A stretch of DNA of 64,000 nt. Source: Bacteroidetes bacterium 37-13. Its GTDB lineage: Bacteria > Bacteroidota > Bacteroidia > Chitinophagales > LD1. Shown here one piece after another: positions 8,358 to 17,425 of this stretch. The DNA lies in contig MKTC01000007.1 of NCBI GenBank assembly GCA_001897535.1, forward strand, positions 62,001 to 126,000. The letters run 5' to 3'. The notes beneath the pieces were generated by a model. The model saw only the letters and a list, made by a program, of their open reading frames with translations, was not told where the DNA came from and searched no databases. Numbering within the stretch: the first letter of the stretch is position 1; each line of letters starts with the position of its first letter. The position numbers and the translations under genes are program-made.

Positions 8358-8456
8358 TATTCTGTACACTCTGTTTTTATGCGTTAAAAAATCTTTTAGA
8401 TTTTGTAATTGAGTTATTTTCTAATAGCGCACTTTTACAAAACAACCTCAAGAAAA

Positions 8457-10898
8457 ATGCGCGTAATAAAATTTGGCGGTTCATCAGTTGGCTCTCCTCA
8501 AAGAATTAAAGAAATAATTTCAATTATTGGCAACACTACTGCTTATGAAAATACAGCTGTAGTAGTTTCTGCATTTAGCGGAGTTACAGATAGCTTAATT
8601 GCTATGGCACAGCAAGCATTGCTTGGTGAAGAGAACTTTAAACCAATTTTCAAACAGTTAGAAAGAAGACATTTTGATGTTGTAAAAGCACTAATTCCCG
8701 AAAAGAACAAGCAGAAAGTTCAGCAAAATATTGAGCAAACTTTAGCGCAACTTTACAGCCTTTGCCAAGGCGTTTCTTTACTTAAAGAACTTTCGCCTCG
8801 CACTTTAGATTCGGTGCAAAGTTTTGGAGAGCGCCTCTCGGCTTACATTGTTTGCGAAGCGGCAAAAATACAGCTCAAAAATTGTAGTTTTTTAGATGCC
8901 AGACAAGTAGTGAAAACTGATGCTAATTTCGGCTATGCGAAAGTAGATTTTGTACAAACAAATCGCCTCATAAAATCTTATTTTAAAGATAGAAATGAAA
9001 CCGTTTTCATTACAGGTTTTATCGGCTCAACTGCAAGCGGAGAAACAACCACTTTAGGGCGAAGCGGCTCAGATTATACAGCTTCTATTTTTGGTGCGGC
9101 ACTAAAAGCAAGTGCCATAGAAATTTGGACAGATGTAGATGGTATTATGACTACCGACCCACGCATTGTACAGCAAGCTTTCACCGTTCCAAATATCACT
9201 TACAAAGAAGCAATGGAACTTTCGCATTTTGGTGCTAAAGTTATTTTTCCTGCAACCATGCAGCCCGCCATGAATGCACATATTCCTATATTGGTAAAAA
9301 ACACTTTTAATCCATCTTTTGAAGGTACTTTAATTTCGAGTAAAAACTTAGACCAATCTAATTTAATTAAAGGCATTTCTTCTTTAGATAATATCGCATT
9401 ACTAAACATTGAAGGCAGCGGAATGCTTGGTGTTTCAGGTGTTTCAGGCAGATTGTTTACGGCATTAGCAAGGGGAAAAGTGAATGTGATTTTAATTTCG
9501 CAAGCATCGAGTGAGCATTCCATTTGCTTAGCGGTTGATGCTAAAAATTCAACCCATGCAAAGCAAATTATTGAAGAAGAATTTGACACAGAAATGCGCA
9601 ACAATCAAATTGATAAAGTAGTTGTAAAAAATGATTTAAGTATTGTTGCTATTGTGGGCGAAAACATGAAACAATTACCTGGAACTGCTTCAAAAATGTT
9701 TGCTGCTTTAGGTAAAAACGGAGTGAATATTATTGCCATTGCACAAGGTGCTTCAGAGAAAAATATTTCAGCCGTAATTGCTACAAAAGACAAAATAAAA
9801 GCGCTAAATACTTTACACGAATCATTCTTTCTTTCTGATAAAAAAGTATTGAATGTTTATGTACTTGGCGTTGGTTTAGTGGGAGGAAAATTATTGGATA
9901 TAATTGAAAAGCAACGCAAGAATTTAGCTCAAAAACACTTGATTGATATTCGCTTAATGGGCGTTGCTAATAGCAAAAAAATGTTTATTGGCGAAAATGA
10001 AATTAAGAACTGGAAAACGGCAATTCAATCATCAGAAGAATTAGGCAATCCAAAACTTATTTTAGAAAAAATAAAACAACAAAATTTACCTAATAGCGTA
10101 ATTGTAGATGCTACGGCAAGCGATATTCCGATTGAAATTTATGAGCATGCTTTGGCAGCAAATATTTCGTTGGTAACGCCAAATAAGCGCGCTTGCTCTG
10201 GCAAACTAAGCTATTACCACAAGTTGAAATCGCTTGGGTTAAAACACAACACAAAGTTTCTTTACGAAACAAATGTTGGCGCAGGATTACCGGTGATAAA
10301 CACCTTAAACGATTTGCTTTTAAGCGGTGATGAAATACTAAAAATTGAGGCAGTAGTTTCTGGAACTTTAAACTATCTGTTCCATCACTTTACATCAAAA
10401 ACAAGCTTTTCGGAATTGCTGCTCGAAGCAAAAAAATTAGGCTACACCGAACCTGATCCACGCGATGATTTAAGCGGCATGGATGTGGCAAGAAAAATAT
10501 TGATTTTAGCTCGCGAATGTGGAAGTACTTTAGAGTTAAAAGATATTTCAATTGAAAACTTAGTACCGCAAAAGAGCAGAAAAGCAAAAGATGTTGAAAC
10601 CTTTTTCAATACTTTAAAAACAGAAGAAAATATATTTACTGAAAGATTTCTAAAAGCAGAAGGAAAAAACTGCAAATTAAAGTATGTGGCCACTTTTGAA
10701 AATGGCATTGCCACAACAGCACTTACGGAAGTAAACGAAGCGCATCCTTTTTATTCGCTTGCAGGAACTGAAAACTGCTTCAGCTTCACCACTGCGCGCT
10801 ACAAGCAATATCCATTAGTGGTGAAAGGTCCGGGAGCCGGAGCCGATGTAACTGCTGCAGGAGTTTTTGCCGATATAATTAAAACGCTTAGCAAATAG
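8457..10898 (+). CDS. thrA: Bifunctional aspartate kinase / homoserine dehydrogenase I
   Basis: The 813-residue protein carries two enzymes of the aspartate family pathway (threonine, methionine and lysine precursors). The N-terminal kinase begins with VIKFGGSSVGSP and has the aspartate kinase stretch EIWTDVDGIMTTDPR. Tandem ACT-type regulatory modules occupy roughly residues 310-460. The homoserine dehydrogenase half has its NAD(P) loop at VLGVGLVGGKLL and the active-site region GAGLPVINTLNDLL and YTEPDPRDDLSG. Length and order match E. coli ThrA. The ATG at 8457 is preferred over a TTG 16 codons earlier because KFGG normally lies within ten residues of the start. thrB and thrC are not adjacent. 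A short hairpin overlaps the stop. Confidence 0.93.
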   Translation: MRVIKFGGSSVGSPQRIKEIISIIGNTTAYENTAVVVSAFSGVTDSLIAMAQQALLGEENFKPIFKQLERRHFDVVKALIPEKNKQKVQQNIEQTLAQLYSLCQGVSLLKELSPRTLDSVQSFGERLSAYIVCEAAKIQLKNCSFLDARQVVKTDANFGYAKVDFVQTNRLIKSYFKDRNETVFITGFIGSTASGETTTLGRSGSDYTASIFGAALKASAIEIWTDVDGIMTTDPRIVQQAFTVPNITYKEAMELSHFGAKVIFPATMQPAMNAHIPILVKNTFNPSFEGTLISSKNLDQSNLIKGISSLDNIALLNIEGSGMLGVSGVSGRLFTALARGKVNVILISQASSEHSICLAVDAKNSTHAKQIIEEEFDTEMRNNQIDKVVVKNDLSIVAIVGENMKQLPGTASKMFAALGKNGVNIIAIAQGASEKNISAVIATKDKIKALNTLHESFFLSDKKVLNVYVLGVGLVGGKLLDIIEKQRKNLAQKHLIDIRLMGVANSKKMFIGENEIKNWKTAIQSSEELGNPKLILEKIKQQNLPNSVIVDATASDIPIEIYEHALAANISLVTPNKRACSGKLSYYHKLKSLGLKHNTKFLYETNVGAGLPVINTLNDLLLSGDEILKIEAVVSGTLNYLFHHFTSKTSFSELLLEAKKLGYTEPDPRDDLSGMDVARKILILARECGSTLELKDISIENLVPQKSRKAKDVETFFNTLKTEENIFTERFLKAEGKNCKLKYVATFENGIATTALTEVNEAHPFYSLAGTENCFSFTTARYKQYPLVVKGPGAGADVTAAGVFADIIKTLSK

Positions 10899-11091
10899 TT
10901 TTGCTCCAATTTATAGTCAATTTGTTGGAAACGCTTTTAATATTCTCAAGAACTTAAAATCGTTTTAACGCCAATATCTTTTTTGGTGAACTATCAATAT
11001 TGCTTTAATTCCTTGAGGCTTGTTGTGCTTACTAAAAAAGTTTAAGCTGCTTCTTATTTTATTTATATTGTTGCATAAATAATACTTAAAA

Positions 11092-12567
11092 GTGAAGAAG
11101 ATTTTAATTGCAAACCGAGGAGAAATAGCATTAAGAGTAATGCGCACCGCTAAGGAAATGGGTATTAAAACAGTGGCTGTGTTTTCTGAAGTGGATAGAG
11201 TTTCGCCACATGTTCGCTTTGCTGATGAAGCTGTTTTCATTGGTGCTTCGCCTTCAAAAGAATCGTATTTGGTAGGTGAGAAAATAATTGCAGCTGCTAA
11301 AGCTACCGGAGCAGAAGGCATACACCCAGGCTATGGATTTTTGAGTGAAAATGCGCACTTCGCCAAGGCAGTAGAAGATGCCGGTTTAATATTTATTGGA
11401 CCAACTCCTCATGCAATTGAGGTAATGGGAAGTAAACTTGCAGCAAAAGAAGCTGCAAAGCAATTTAATATACCAATGGTGCCAGGGAGCGAAGGTGCTA
11501 TCAACGATGTAGCAAAAGCTCTTTGTGAAAAAATCGGCTATCCTGTTTTAATTAAAGCAAGTGCCGGTGGCGGTGGAAAAGGAATGAGAGTAGTCAATAG
11601 CGCTGATGAATTTGAAGAACAAATGCAGCGCGCACAAAGCGAAGCACGGAATGCGTTTGGTGATGATAATGTTTTTGTTGAAAAATATGTAGGCTCGCCT
11701 AAACATATTGAAGTACAAGTGCTGGCAGATTCACATGGAAACATTGTGCATTTATTTGAGCGCGAATGTTCGGTGCAGCGAAGACATCAAAAAGTTTTAG
11801 AAGAAGCGCCAAGTTCTTGCTTAACACCTGAAAAGCGCGCAGCTATTGGAGAAGCAGCCGTTAATGTTGCGCGTTCATGCAATTATCGCGGTGCCGGCAC
11901 TGTTGAATTTTTGGTTGATGAACAGTTGAATTTCTATTTTTTAGAAATGAATACGCGATTGCAAGTGGAGCATCCGGTTACTGAAATGATAACAGGAATT
12001 GATTTAGTGCGTGAGCAAATAAATGTAGCTCGTGGGGAGAAATTGCCTTTCACTCAAAATGAAATTCATTTATCAGGTCATGCGGTAGAGTTAAGAATTT
12101 ATGCTGAAGATTCATTCAATAATTTTTTACCAGATATTGGAAAACTTGTAGAGTATAAGAAACCCGAGAGTGCGGGAATTCGTGTAGATGATGGTTACGA
12201 AGAAGGTATGGATATTCCAATTTATTACGACCCGATGTTGGCAAAATTAATTGCCTATTCTGATACGCGCGAAAATGCAATTAGTAAACTTCTTCGAGCT
12301 ATTGATGAATATAAAATCGTTGGGGTTAAGAATACGCTTTCGTTTGGCAAGTTTGTATTGAATCATCCAAGTTTTACTTCAGGAAATTTCGATACTAATT
12401 TTGTTCCTAAGTATTTTCACCCAAATGAATTGGTGCAGCAAAATGAAGAAGATTTTTTTGTGGCTGCATTGGCTGCAAATTTATTTTCCAAGACTGCGAA
12501 TAAAGCAGATTCAGCAACTACAACTGTTGCTACAAAGTATTCTAAATGGAAAGAGCGCGCTAAATAG
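11092..12567 (+). CDS. accC: Biotin carboxylase subunit of an acyl-CoA carboxylase
   Basis: A 491-residue ATP-grasp enzyme that carboxylates biotin on a carrier protein using ATP and bicarbonate. The N-terminal domain starts KKILIANRGEIALRVMRTA, the glycine-rich ATP loop is at residues 156-166 (SAGGGGKGMR), and the catalytic region is EMNTRLQVEHPVTEM. The enzyme is about 40 residues longer than E. coli AccC, as is usual in Bacteroidota. No accB or carboxyltransferase gene is adjacent. It could therefore serve acetyl-CoA or propionyl-CoA carboxylase, and the symbol is a best guess. Translation begins at a GTG. The last codons form one arm of the terminator. Confidence 0.85.
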   Translation: MKKILIANRGEIALRVMRTAKEMGIKTVAVFSEVDRVSPHVRFADEAVFIGASPSKESYLVGEKIIAAAKATGAEGIHPGYGFLSENAHFAKAVEDAGLIFIGPTPHAIEVMGSKLAAKEAAKQFNIPMVPGSEGAINDVAKALCEKIGYPVLIKASAGGGGKGMRVVNSADEFEEQMQRAQSEARNAFGDDNVFVEKYVGSPKHIEVQVLADSHGNIVHLFERECSVQRRHQKVLEEAPSSCLTPEKRAAIGEAAVNVARSCNYRGAGTVEFLVDEQLNFYFLEMNTRLQVEHPVTEMITGIDLVREQINVARGEKLPFTQNEIHLSGHAVELRIYAEDSFNNFLPDIGKLVEYKKPESAGIRVDDGYEEGMDIPIYYDPMLAKLIAYSDTRENAISKLLRAIDEYKIVGVKNTLSFGKFVLNHPSFTSGNFDTNFVPKYFHPNELVQQNEEDFFVAALAANLFSKTANKADSATTTVATKYSKWKERAK

Positions 12568-12588
12568 CACGCTCTTTTCAGTTTTTTG
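12551..12588 (+). terminator. Terminator overlapping the end of the biotin carboxylase gene
   Basis: AAGAGCG (12551-12557) pairs with CGCTCTT (12570-12576), followed by T-rich sequence to 12587. The stop codon at 12565-12567 lies in the loop, so the hairpin is partly coding. It separates this gene from the convergent fumC. Confidence 0.7.
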
Positions 12589-12605
12589 TAGTGGATAAAA
12601 AACAG

Positions 12606-14006
12606 TTAGCTTAATTCACCAACCATCAATTCAGGGCGAACCCATTCATCGAATTGCTCAGCAGTAAGATAGCCTAAACTCACAGCAGTTTCTTTTAATG
12701 TTTTACCTGTTTTGTGTGCTGTTTGCGCAATCTCGGCAGATTTGTAATAGCCGATGTGCGTATTCAAAATAGTAACCAGCATGAGTGAATTATGCAAGTT
12801 GCGATTGATGTTATCGTATAGCGGTTCAATACCAACAGCACACTTATCGTTAAACGATACACAGCCTTCACCTATAAGCCTTGCACTATGCAAGAAATTG
12901 TAAATCATTACGGGTTTAAAAACATTTAATTCAAAATGTCCGGTTGCGCCACCAATATTTATGGCTACATCATTTCCCATTACTTGTGCAGCTATCATGG
13001 TTAGTGCTTCGCATTGCGTTGGATTTACTTTACCCGGCATAATTGAAGAGCCCGGTTCGTTATCGGGAATGTGTAATTCGCCAATTCCGCAGCGCGGTCC
13101 TGAAGAAAGCATACGCACATCGTTTGCGATTTTCATTAAGCTTACTGCAACTGTTTTTAATGCTCCATGACTTTCTACAATAGCATCGTGAGCTGCTAAT
13201 GCTTCAAATTTATTTTTAGCGGTTACAAATGGCAAGCCTGTTAATGTTGCAATATGTTTTGCTACGTTTTCAGAATAGCCTTTAAAAGTATTTAATCCGG
13301 TGCCAACGGCAGTGCCGCCAAGTGCTAATTCGCTTAAGTGGCTTAGTGTATTTTCGATTGCTCTAACACCGTGGTCTAACTGGCTCACATAGCCTGAAAG
13401 TTCTTGCCCAACAGTAAGCGGTGTAGCGTCCATAAAGTGTGTTCTGCCAATTTTTACCACCTTCATATATTCTTTGCTTTTTTGAGCTAAAGTTTCGCGT
13501 AGTTTTTTTATTCCCGGCAAGGTAACTTCATTCAAAATTTTGTAAGCTGCAATGTGCATGGCAGTAGGGAAGGTGTCGTTGCTGCTTTGCGATTTGTTTA
13601 CATCATCATTTGGGTGAATCAATTTTTTGGCATCTTCTAAAGAGCCGCCAAGCAATACGTGTGCACGGTATGCAATTACTTCGTTCACGTTCATGTTGCT
13701 TTGTGTGCCGCTACCTGTTTGCCAAACTACCAATGGAAATTGGTCATTCAATTTTCCTGCTAAAATTTCATCGCATACTTTACAAATTACATCTGCTTTT
13801 TCTTGAGGTAAAATTCCGGCTTCTGCGTTGGTAAGTGCGGCAGCTTTTTTTAAGAAGGCAAAAGCTTCAATAATTTCTGCGGGCATTTTATTGGTTTCGC
13901 GAGCAATTTTAAAGTTCTCTAAACTGCGCTCGGTTTGTGCGCCCCAATAAACATGAGCGGGAACTTTCACTTCGCCCATAGTGTCTTTTTCTATTCTATA
14001 TTCCAT
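12606..14006 (-). CDS. fumC: Fumarate hydratase, class II
   Basis: The 466-residue protein interconverts fumarate and malate in the TCA cycle and needs no iron-sulfur cluster. The superfamily signature [16 protein letters not shown] is present. So are the substrate-binding stretches [14 protein letters not shown] and [15 protein letters not shown] and the TGLN motif in GTAVGTGLN. Length is normal for class II fumarases. Aspartase shares the fold, but the overall match, including [14 protein letters not shown], favours fumarase. It is convergent with the biotin carboxylase gene and followed by its own start-proximal spacer, so it looks monocistronic. Confidence 0.93.
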   Translation of the reverse strand: MEYRIEKDTMGEVKVPAHVYWGAQTERSLENFKIARETNKMPAEIIEAFAFLKKAAALTNAEAGILPQEKADVICKVCDEILAGKLNDQFPLVVWQTGSGTQSNMNVNEVIAYRAHVLLGGSLEDAKKLIHPNDDVNKSQSSNDTFPTAMHIAAYKILNEVTLPGIKKLRETLAQKSKEYMKVVKIGRTHFMDATPLTVGQELSGYVSQLDHGVRAIENTLSHLSELALGGTAVGTGLNTFKGYSENVAKHIATLTGLPFVTAKNKFEALAAHDAIVESHGALKTVAVSLMKIANDVRMLSSGPRCGIGELHIPDNEPGSSIMPGKVNPTQCEALTMIAAQVMGNDVAINIGGATGHFELNVFKPVMIYNFLHSARLIGEGCVSFNDKCAVGIEPLYDNINRNLHNSLMLVTILNTHIGYYKSAEIAQTAHKTGKTLKETAVSLGYLTAEQFDEWVRPELMVGELS

Positions 14007-14089
14007 TATGTATAAATTTTTATATAGGGCGAAAATAGTAGTTTAGTTGAAGCGAAAAGATGAGAATTGTCAATTAGTGTTATATAAAA

Positions 14090-14122
14090 ACAAAAAAAGC
14101 CCAATCATTTCGATTGAGCTTT
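14090..14122 (-). terminator. Rho-independent terminator of the DksA-like gene
   Basis: On the minus strand AGCTCAATC (14120-14112) pairs with GATTGGGCT (14106-14098) with one mismatch. A run of seven T follows. It lies about 20 bases past the stop. Confidence 0.75.
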
Positions 14123-14142
14123 CTAAATATTTTAGGCAAAAA

Positions 14143-15198
14143 TTAGTCATCATTTCCGAAGCTAATACCTTCTTCGCTTGGCGAAGGGCTTCCGGCTAAA
14201 GTCGGATTGTTTTCTTCAGGTTTGCGGTTCATTTTTGCTTCCACGCTTAAAGTAGCATGTGGAACTAAACGAAGGCGCTCCTTAGGAATTAATCTTCCTG
14301 TAGCTCTGCAAATGCCATAAGTTTTATTTTCAACGCGCACCAATGCGGCTTCTAAGTTTTTAATGTGTTGGTGCTGGCGCGAAATTTGGTTCATCAAATA
14401 TTCCATTTCAGTAGTATCAGAACCTTCTTCTAAATTCCAGCTTTTATTTCCGGCAAGGCTGTCGTTGTGGTTGTCCAACGATTCTTTAAGCGTAGCTAAT
14501 TCTTCTCTTGCTTGACCTAATTTTTTTTCAATCAATGCTCTGAATTCTTTTAGCTCTTCATCGCTATAGCGTAAATTGGTATTTTGCTCCACTTTTGTTT
14601 TAGTTGTTTTAGTTGGTTGAACTTGTTTTGAAACAGGTGCCTTTTCGGTTTTTGTTTGTGTTTTATTTACGGGAGTTGCCGCAACTTGTTTCACTTGTGC
14701 CGGAGTATTTTTTTTGCTTTCAACTTGCTTGCTTGGTTTTGCTTTTGCCGCAACTTTAACTACTGGTTTAGCAACAGGTTTTGCTTTTGCTACTACTTTT
14801 TTAGCAATAGGTTTTGCTGCTGGTTTTGCAACTTTTTTAGGAGCTGGTTTAACTACCTTTTTAGCAACAGGTTTAGTTGTTTTTTTAGGAGCAGGTTTTG
14901 TTACTTTTTTAGCAACGGGTTTCACTGCCTTTTTAGCAACCGGCTTAGCAACTTTTTTTACTGCTTTTTTAGCAACCGGCTTAGCAACTTTTTTTACTGC
15001 TTTTTTAGCAACAGGTTTCGCTGCTGGTTTTGCAACTTTTTTCACTACTTTTTTTACAGCCACAGGCTTAGCTGCTTTTTTTGCAGTTGGCTTAGCTGCT
15101 GCTTTTTTTGCAACAGGTTTTGCTACCTTTTTAGCAACACTTTTAGGTGCAGTTTTTGATTTTGATGTTGTCTTTTTCGTTGTTTTTTCTTTGCCCAT
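14143..15198 (-). CDS. DksA/TraR-like protein with a long histone-H1-like Lys/Ala/Pro region
   Basis: The 351-residue protein has two parts. Residues about 1-190 are low complexity, made of short units such as KKVAKPVAKKA, as in histone H1-like proteins. The last 140 residues form a DksA/TraR-like unit: a coiled coil from about YSDEELKEFRALIEKKLGQ, then the zinc-finger region YGICRATGRLIPKERLRLVPHATL. DksA proteins bind RNA polymerase through its secondary channel. Here three of the four zinc cysteines are replaced, leaving one Cys, which I believe is common in the Bacteroidota branch. The basic tail should bind DNA. The ATG at 15198 is preferred; an upstream ATG at 15255 would add 19 residues spanning a possible promoter box. 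Confidence 0.78.
   Translation of the reverse strand: MGKEKTTKKTTSKSKTAPKSVAKKVAKPVAKKAAAKPTAKKAAKPVAVKKVVKKVAKPAAKPVAKKAVKKVAKPVAKKAVKKVAKPVAKKAVKPVAKKVTKPAPKKTTKPVAKKVVKPAPKKVAKPAAKPIAKKVVAKAKPVAKPVVKVAAKAKPSKQVESKKNTPAQVKQVAATPVNKTQTKTEKAPVSKQVQPTKTTKTKVEQNTNLRYSDEELKEFRALIEKKLGQAREELATLKESLDNHNDSLAGNKSWNLEEGSDTTEMEYLMNQISRQHQHIKNLEAALVRVENKTYGICRATGRLIPKERLRLVPHATLSVEAKMNRKPEENNPTLAGSPSPSEEGISFGNDD
14935..15006 (-). repeat. Perfect 36-bp tandem repeat (two copies) in the basic tail
   Basis: Bases 14935-14970 and 14971-15006 are identical. Each copy encodes 12 residues of the Lys/Ala/Pro-rich tail (pattern KKAVKKVAKPVA). The exact identity suggests recent slippage duplication, so copy number may vary between strains. 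Confidence 0.85.
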
Positions 15199-15385
15199 GT
15201 CGAAAATTTTGGCTGCAAGATTACGTAAATTCTTAATTACCTTTATAGTTGCCATAAAAAAAGATTTGAGCCGCGAATATAATTTTTAAAACTTATGTAG
15301 TACTCTATTGTTGTTTTCTTCTTGTTATTTATAGTGTAAAGTATTTCAAAGTAAATATTTTAAGCTGTTTTATATTGCTGATATA

Positions 15386-15416
15386 TATAGTTATATAAAA
15401 TACTATAAAGTTATAT
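15386..15416. promoter_or_regulatory. Candidate operator upstream of the tetR gene
   Basis: TATAGT (15386-15391) and ACTATA (15402-15407) form an inverted repeat with a 10-base spacer. An AGTTATAT direct repeat (15389-15396 and 15409-15416) overlaps it. This size suits a TetR-family site, but AT-rich DNA makes chance matches likely. Confidence 0.25.
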
Positions 15417-15463
15417 GTGTAACCTAAATAGCATTTTTTAAGAATAGGTTTTTTTGATGTAAT

Positions 15464-15471
15464 TACCTTTG
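15464..15471 (+). promoter_or_regulatory. Candidate -7 box of the tetR-RND operon
   Basis: TACCTTTG matches TAnnTTTG and ends only 7 bases before the ATG. Transcription from it would give an almost leaderless message. No -33 element is evident. Confidence 0.45.
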
Positions 15472-15478
15472 CAACCGA

Positions 15479-16057
15479 ATGAACGTTCTATCGGAAAAAA
15501 TTTCGGAAAAGGAGGAATTGCTTTTTCAAACAACATTAAAATTGGTGTTTGAAAATGGTTTTCACGGCACATCTATGTCTATGATTTCAAAAGAATCAGG
15601 CGTGGCAATTGGTACTATTTATCATTATTTTAAATCGAAAGATGAATTGCTGCTAACGCTCATAAGGCATATAAAGCAATTAGGTTTTGAAGAGAGTTTT
15701 GGGAAAGATAATAGAAAACTTGACTACCAGGAGCGGTTTAAACTATTGTGGCGGCATTTGTACGAGCACTTAGTTGCTCATCCCGAATTTATGAGTTACA
15801 TCACTCAGTTTTATTCTTCTCCATTTCGCGAAAAAGAATCTAATGATAGTATTTGTTTTCAAACCGAATTAGGGTTGTTTATCCAAGAAGGACAGCGGCA
15901 AAATTTGATGAAAGATATTTCGCACGATTTAGTGAGTTCAATATTTCTTGGTAGCGTGATGAATTGTGCAAAGCAATATGTACACAAAAAGAAGAAACTG
16001 AAACAAAGTGAAATGGAAACTTTGGCAAACATTATTTGGAACGGAATTAAAAGCTAA
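15479..16057 (+). CDS. TetR-family transcriptional regulator of the adjacent efflux operon
   Basis: A 192-residue regulator. The N-terminal helix-turn-helix is clear: ATTLKLVFENGFHGTSMSMI-type helix then SGVAIGTIYHYFKSKDELL, the recognition helix signature of TetR proteins. The C-terminal 130 residues are helical and would bind a ligand and form the dimer. The ligand cannot be deduced. The gene lies 15 bases upstream of the tolC gene on the same strand, so it probably represses its own efflux operon and is released by a pumped compound. The start codon is the only upstream ATG in frame with the domain. Confidence 0.88.
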   Translation: MNVLSEKISEKEELLFQTTLKLVFENGFHGTSMSMISKESGVAIGTIYHYFKSKDELLLTLIRHIKQLGFEESFGKDNRKLDYQERFKLLWRHLYEHLVAHPEFMSYITQFYSSPFREKESNDSICFQTELGLFIQEGQRQNLMKDISHDLVSSIFLGSVMNCAKQYVHKKKKLKQSEMETLANIIWNGIKS

Positions 16058-16072
16058 CAGAAATAATTACGC

Positions 16073-17401
16073 ATGAATTGCAAACAATTGATACTGCTAC
16101 TGGCAGTAATATTTACTACAACATTAAATGCACAAAACGCGAAAGCAGTTTTGCCTGATAATGCTACGCTGCAACAGTGTATAGATTTTGCATTGGAGAA
16201 TAGACCGAATATAAAAATTGCTACAATAGACGAAGCAATAGGAGAGAAGGATATTGCTTCATCTTTAAGCGGTTGGTTTCCGCAGTTGAATCTTACTTCA
16301 AACTATATTCATAATATAAAAATTCCATCTGCCATTATTGGCGATCAGGTAATTTATATGGGAAAGAAAAATACTTCTGCCGTAACTTTCCAAGCCGACC
16401 AGCAGATTTTAAATCCACAGTTGATGCAAGCCGCGAAATCGGCAAAATTGATTCGTGCGCTTAACGCAAAGAATACTGAAAACAGTAAAATAAACACCGT
16501 TGTGGAAGTGAGCAAAGCTTATTACGATATTCTTACTTCAAATGAGCAACTACAAATAATTCAAACTAATATTCAAAGAAATGAAAAGCAATTTTCTGAT
16601 GCGAAAGATAGATACAGTGTAGGTTTGGTTGATCAAACAGATTTTAAACGCGCTCAAATTGCGCTAAGCAATTCTAAAGCAGATTTTAAACGCACAAGCG
16701 AATTGTTGAAATTTAAGTACGCATATTTAAAAGAGCTGTTGGGCTTAAAGCAAGATGCAGCCGTGTCTTTAGCTTTAAATGAAAATGATTTAGAAACTCA
16801 AGTGTTATTAGAAAATGGAGAAAATGCAAATGCAGAAAATAGAGTAGAATATAAAATGCTTGAACTCCAAAAAGGAATACAAGCAATAAATACCAAGTTT
16901 GGAAAGGCTGCATTTATGCCACAATTATCAGCATACTTAAATTACGGTTGGGACTGGCGCGATGCTAAAATTGAAAACCTTTACAACAACGGTGTGCCGC
17001 GCTCTGTTTTCGGTTTAAACTTTAACTTCAATATTTTTGATGGCATAAAAAAGATAAACAACATCCGCAGTTCGCAGCTTATGGAAAAGCGGATTGATTT
17101 GGGAATGACTCAACTTAAAAACCAAATAAATAGCGAGTATCAGTTGGCTTTAGCTTCGTACAACGCAGGAATAAACGATTGGCAAGTAGCAAAAGAAAAC
17201 ATGCAAATGTCGAAAGATGTTTATGATATTATTAAACTTCAATACGATGAAGGAATAAAAACGTATCTAGATTTAATGAATGCAGATACCGATTTAAAAG
17301 CTTCACAAGTGAATTACTTAAACGCACTTTACTCAGTACTTTCTTCAAAGTTAGATGTACAAAAAGCGATGGGCACTATCACCACTTCTTCAAAAAAATA
17401 A
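16073..17401 (+). CDS. TolC-family outer-membrane efflux protein
   Basis: A 442-residue protein with a signal peptide (MNCKQLILLLAVIFTTTLNAQ) and two long helical repeats typical of the TolC/OEP family. The first repeat starts at LQQCIDFALENRPNIKIA and the second near VEYKMLELQKGIQAINTKFG, ending in a typical TYLDLMNADTDLKASQVNYLNALY stretch. It should form the trimeric outer-membrane and periplasmic channel of the tripartite pump encoded with the two following genes. It is the second gene of a tetR-tolC-adaptor-permease order that is common in Bacteroidota. Confidence 0.9.
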   Translation: MNCKQLILLLAVIFTTTLNAQNAKAVLPDNATLQQCIDFALENRPNIKIATIDEAIGEKDIASSLSGWFPQLNLTSNYIHNIKIPSAIIGDQVIYMGKKNTSAVTFQADQQILNPQLMQAAKSAKLIRALNAKNTENSKINTVVEVSKAYYDILTSNEQLQIIQTNIQRNEKQFSDAKDRYSVGLVDQTDFKRAQIALSNSKADFKRTSELLKFKYAYLKELLGLKQDAAVSLALNENDLETQVLLENGENANAENRVEYKMLELQKGIQAINTKFGKAAFMPQLSAYLNYGWDWRDAKIENLYNNGVPRSVFGLNFNFNIFDGIKKINNIRSSQLMEKRIDLGMTQLKNQINSEYQLALASYNAGINDWQVAKENMQMSKDVYDIIKLQYDEGIKTYLDLMNADTDLKASQVNYLNALYSVLSSKLDVQKAMGTITTSSKK

Positions 17402-17425
17402 TCACCACTTTTTTCAAAATACAAT

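Noticed and set aside
14656-15289. Two long plus-strand frames opposite the DksA-like gene
   Set aside because: They are made only of Ala, Thr, Gly and Phe or of Cys, Phe and Arg runs and mirror the Lys/Ala/Pro repeats of the minus-strand gene. They have no start context or homology.
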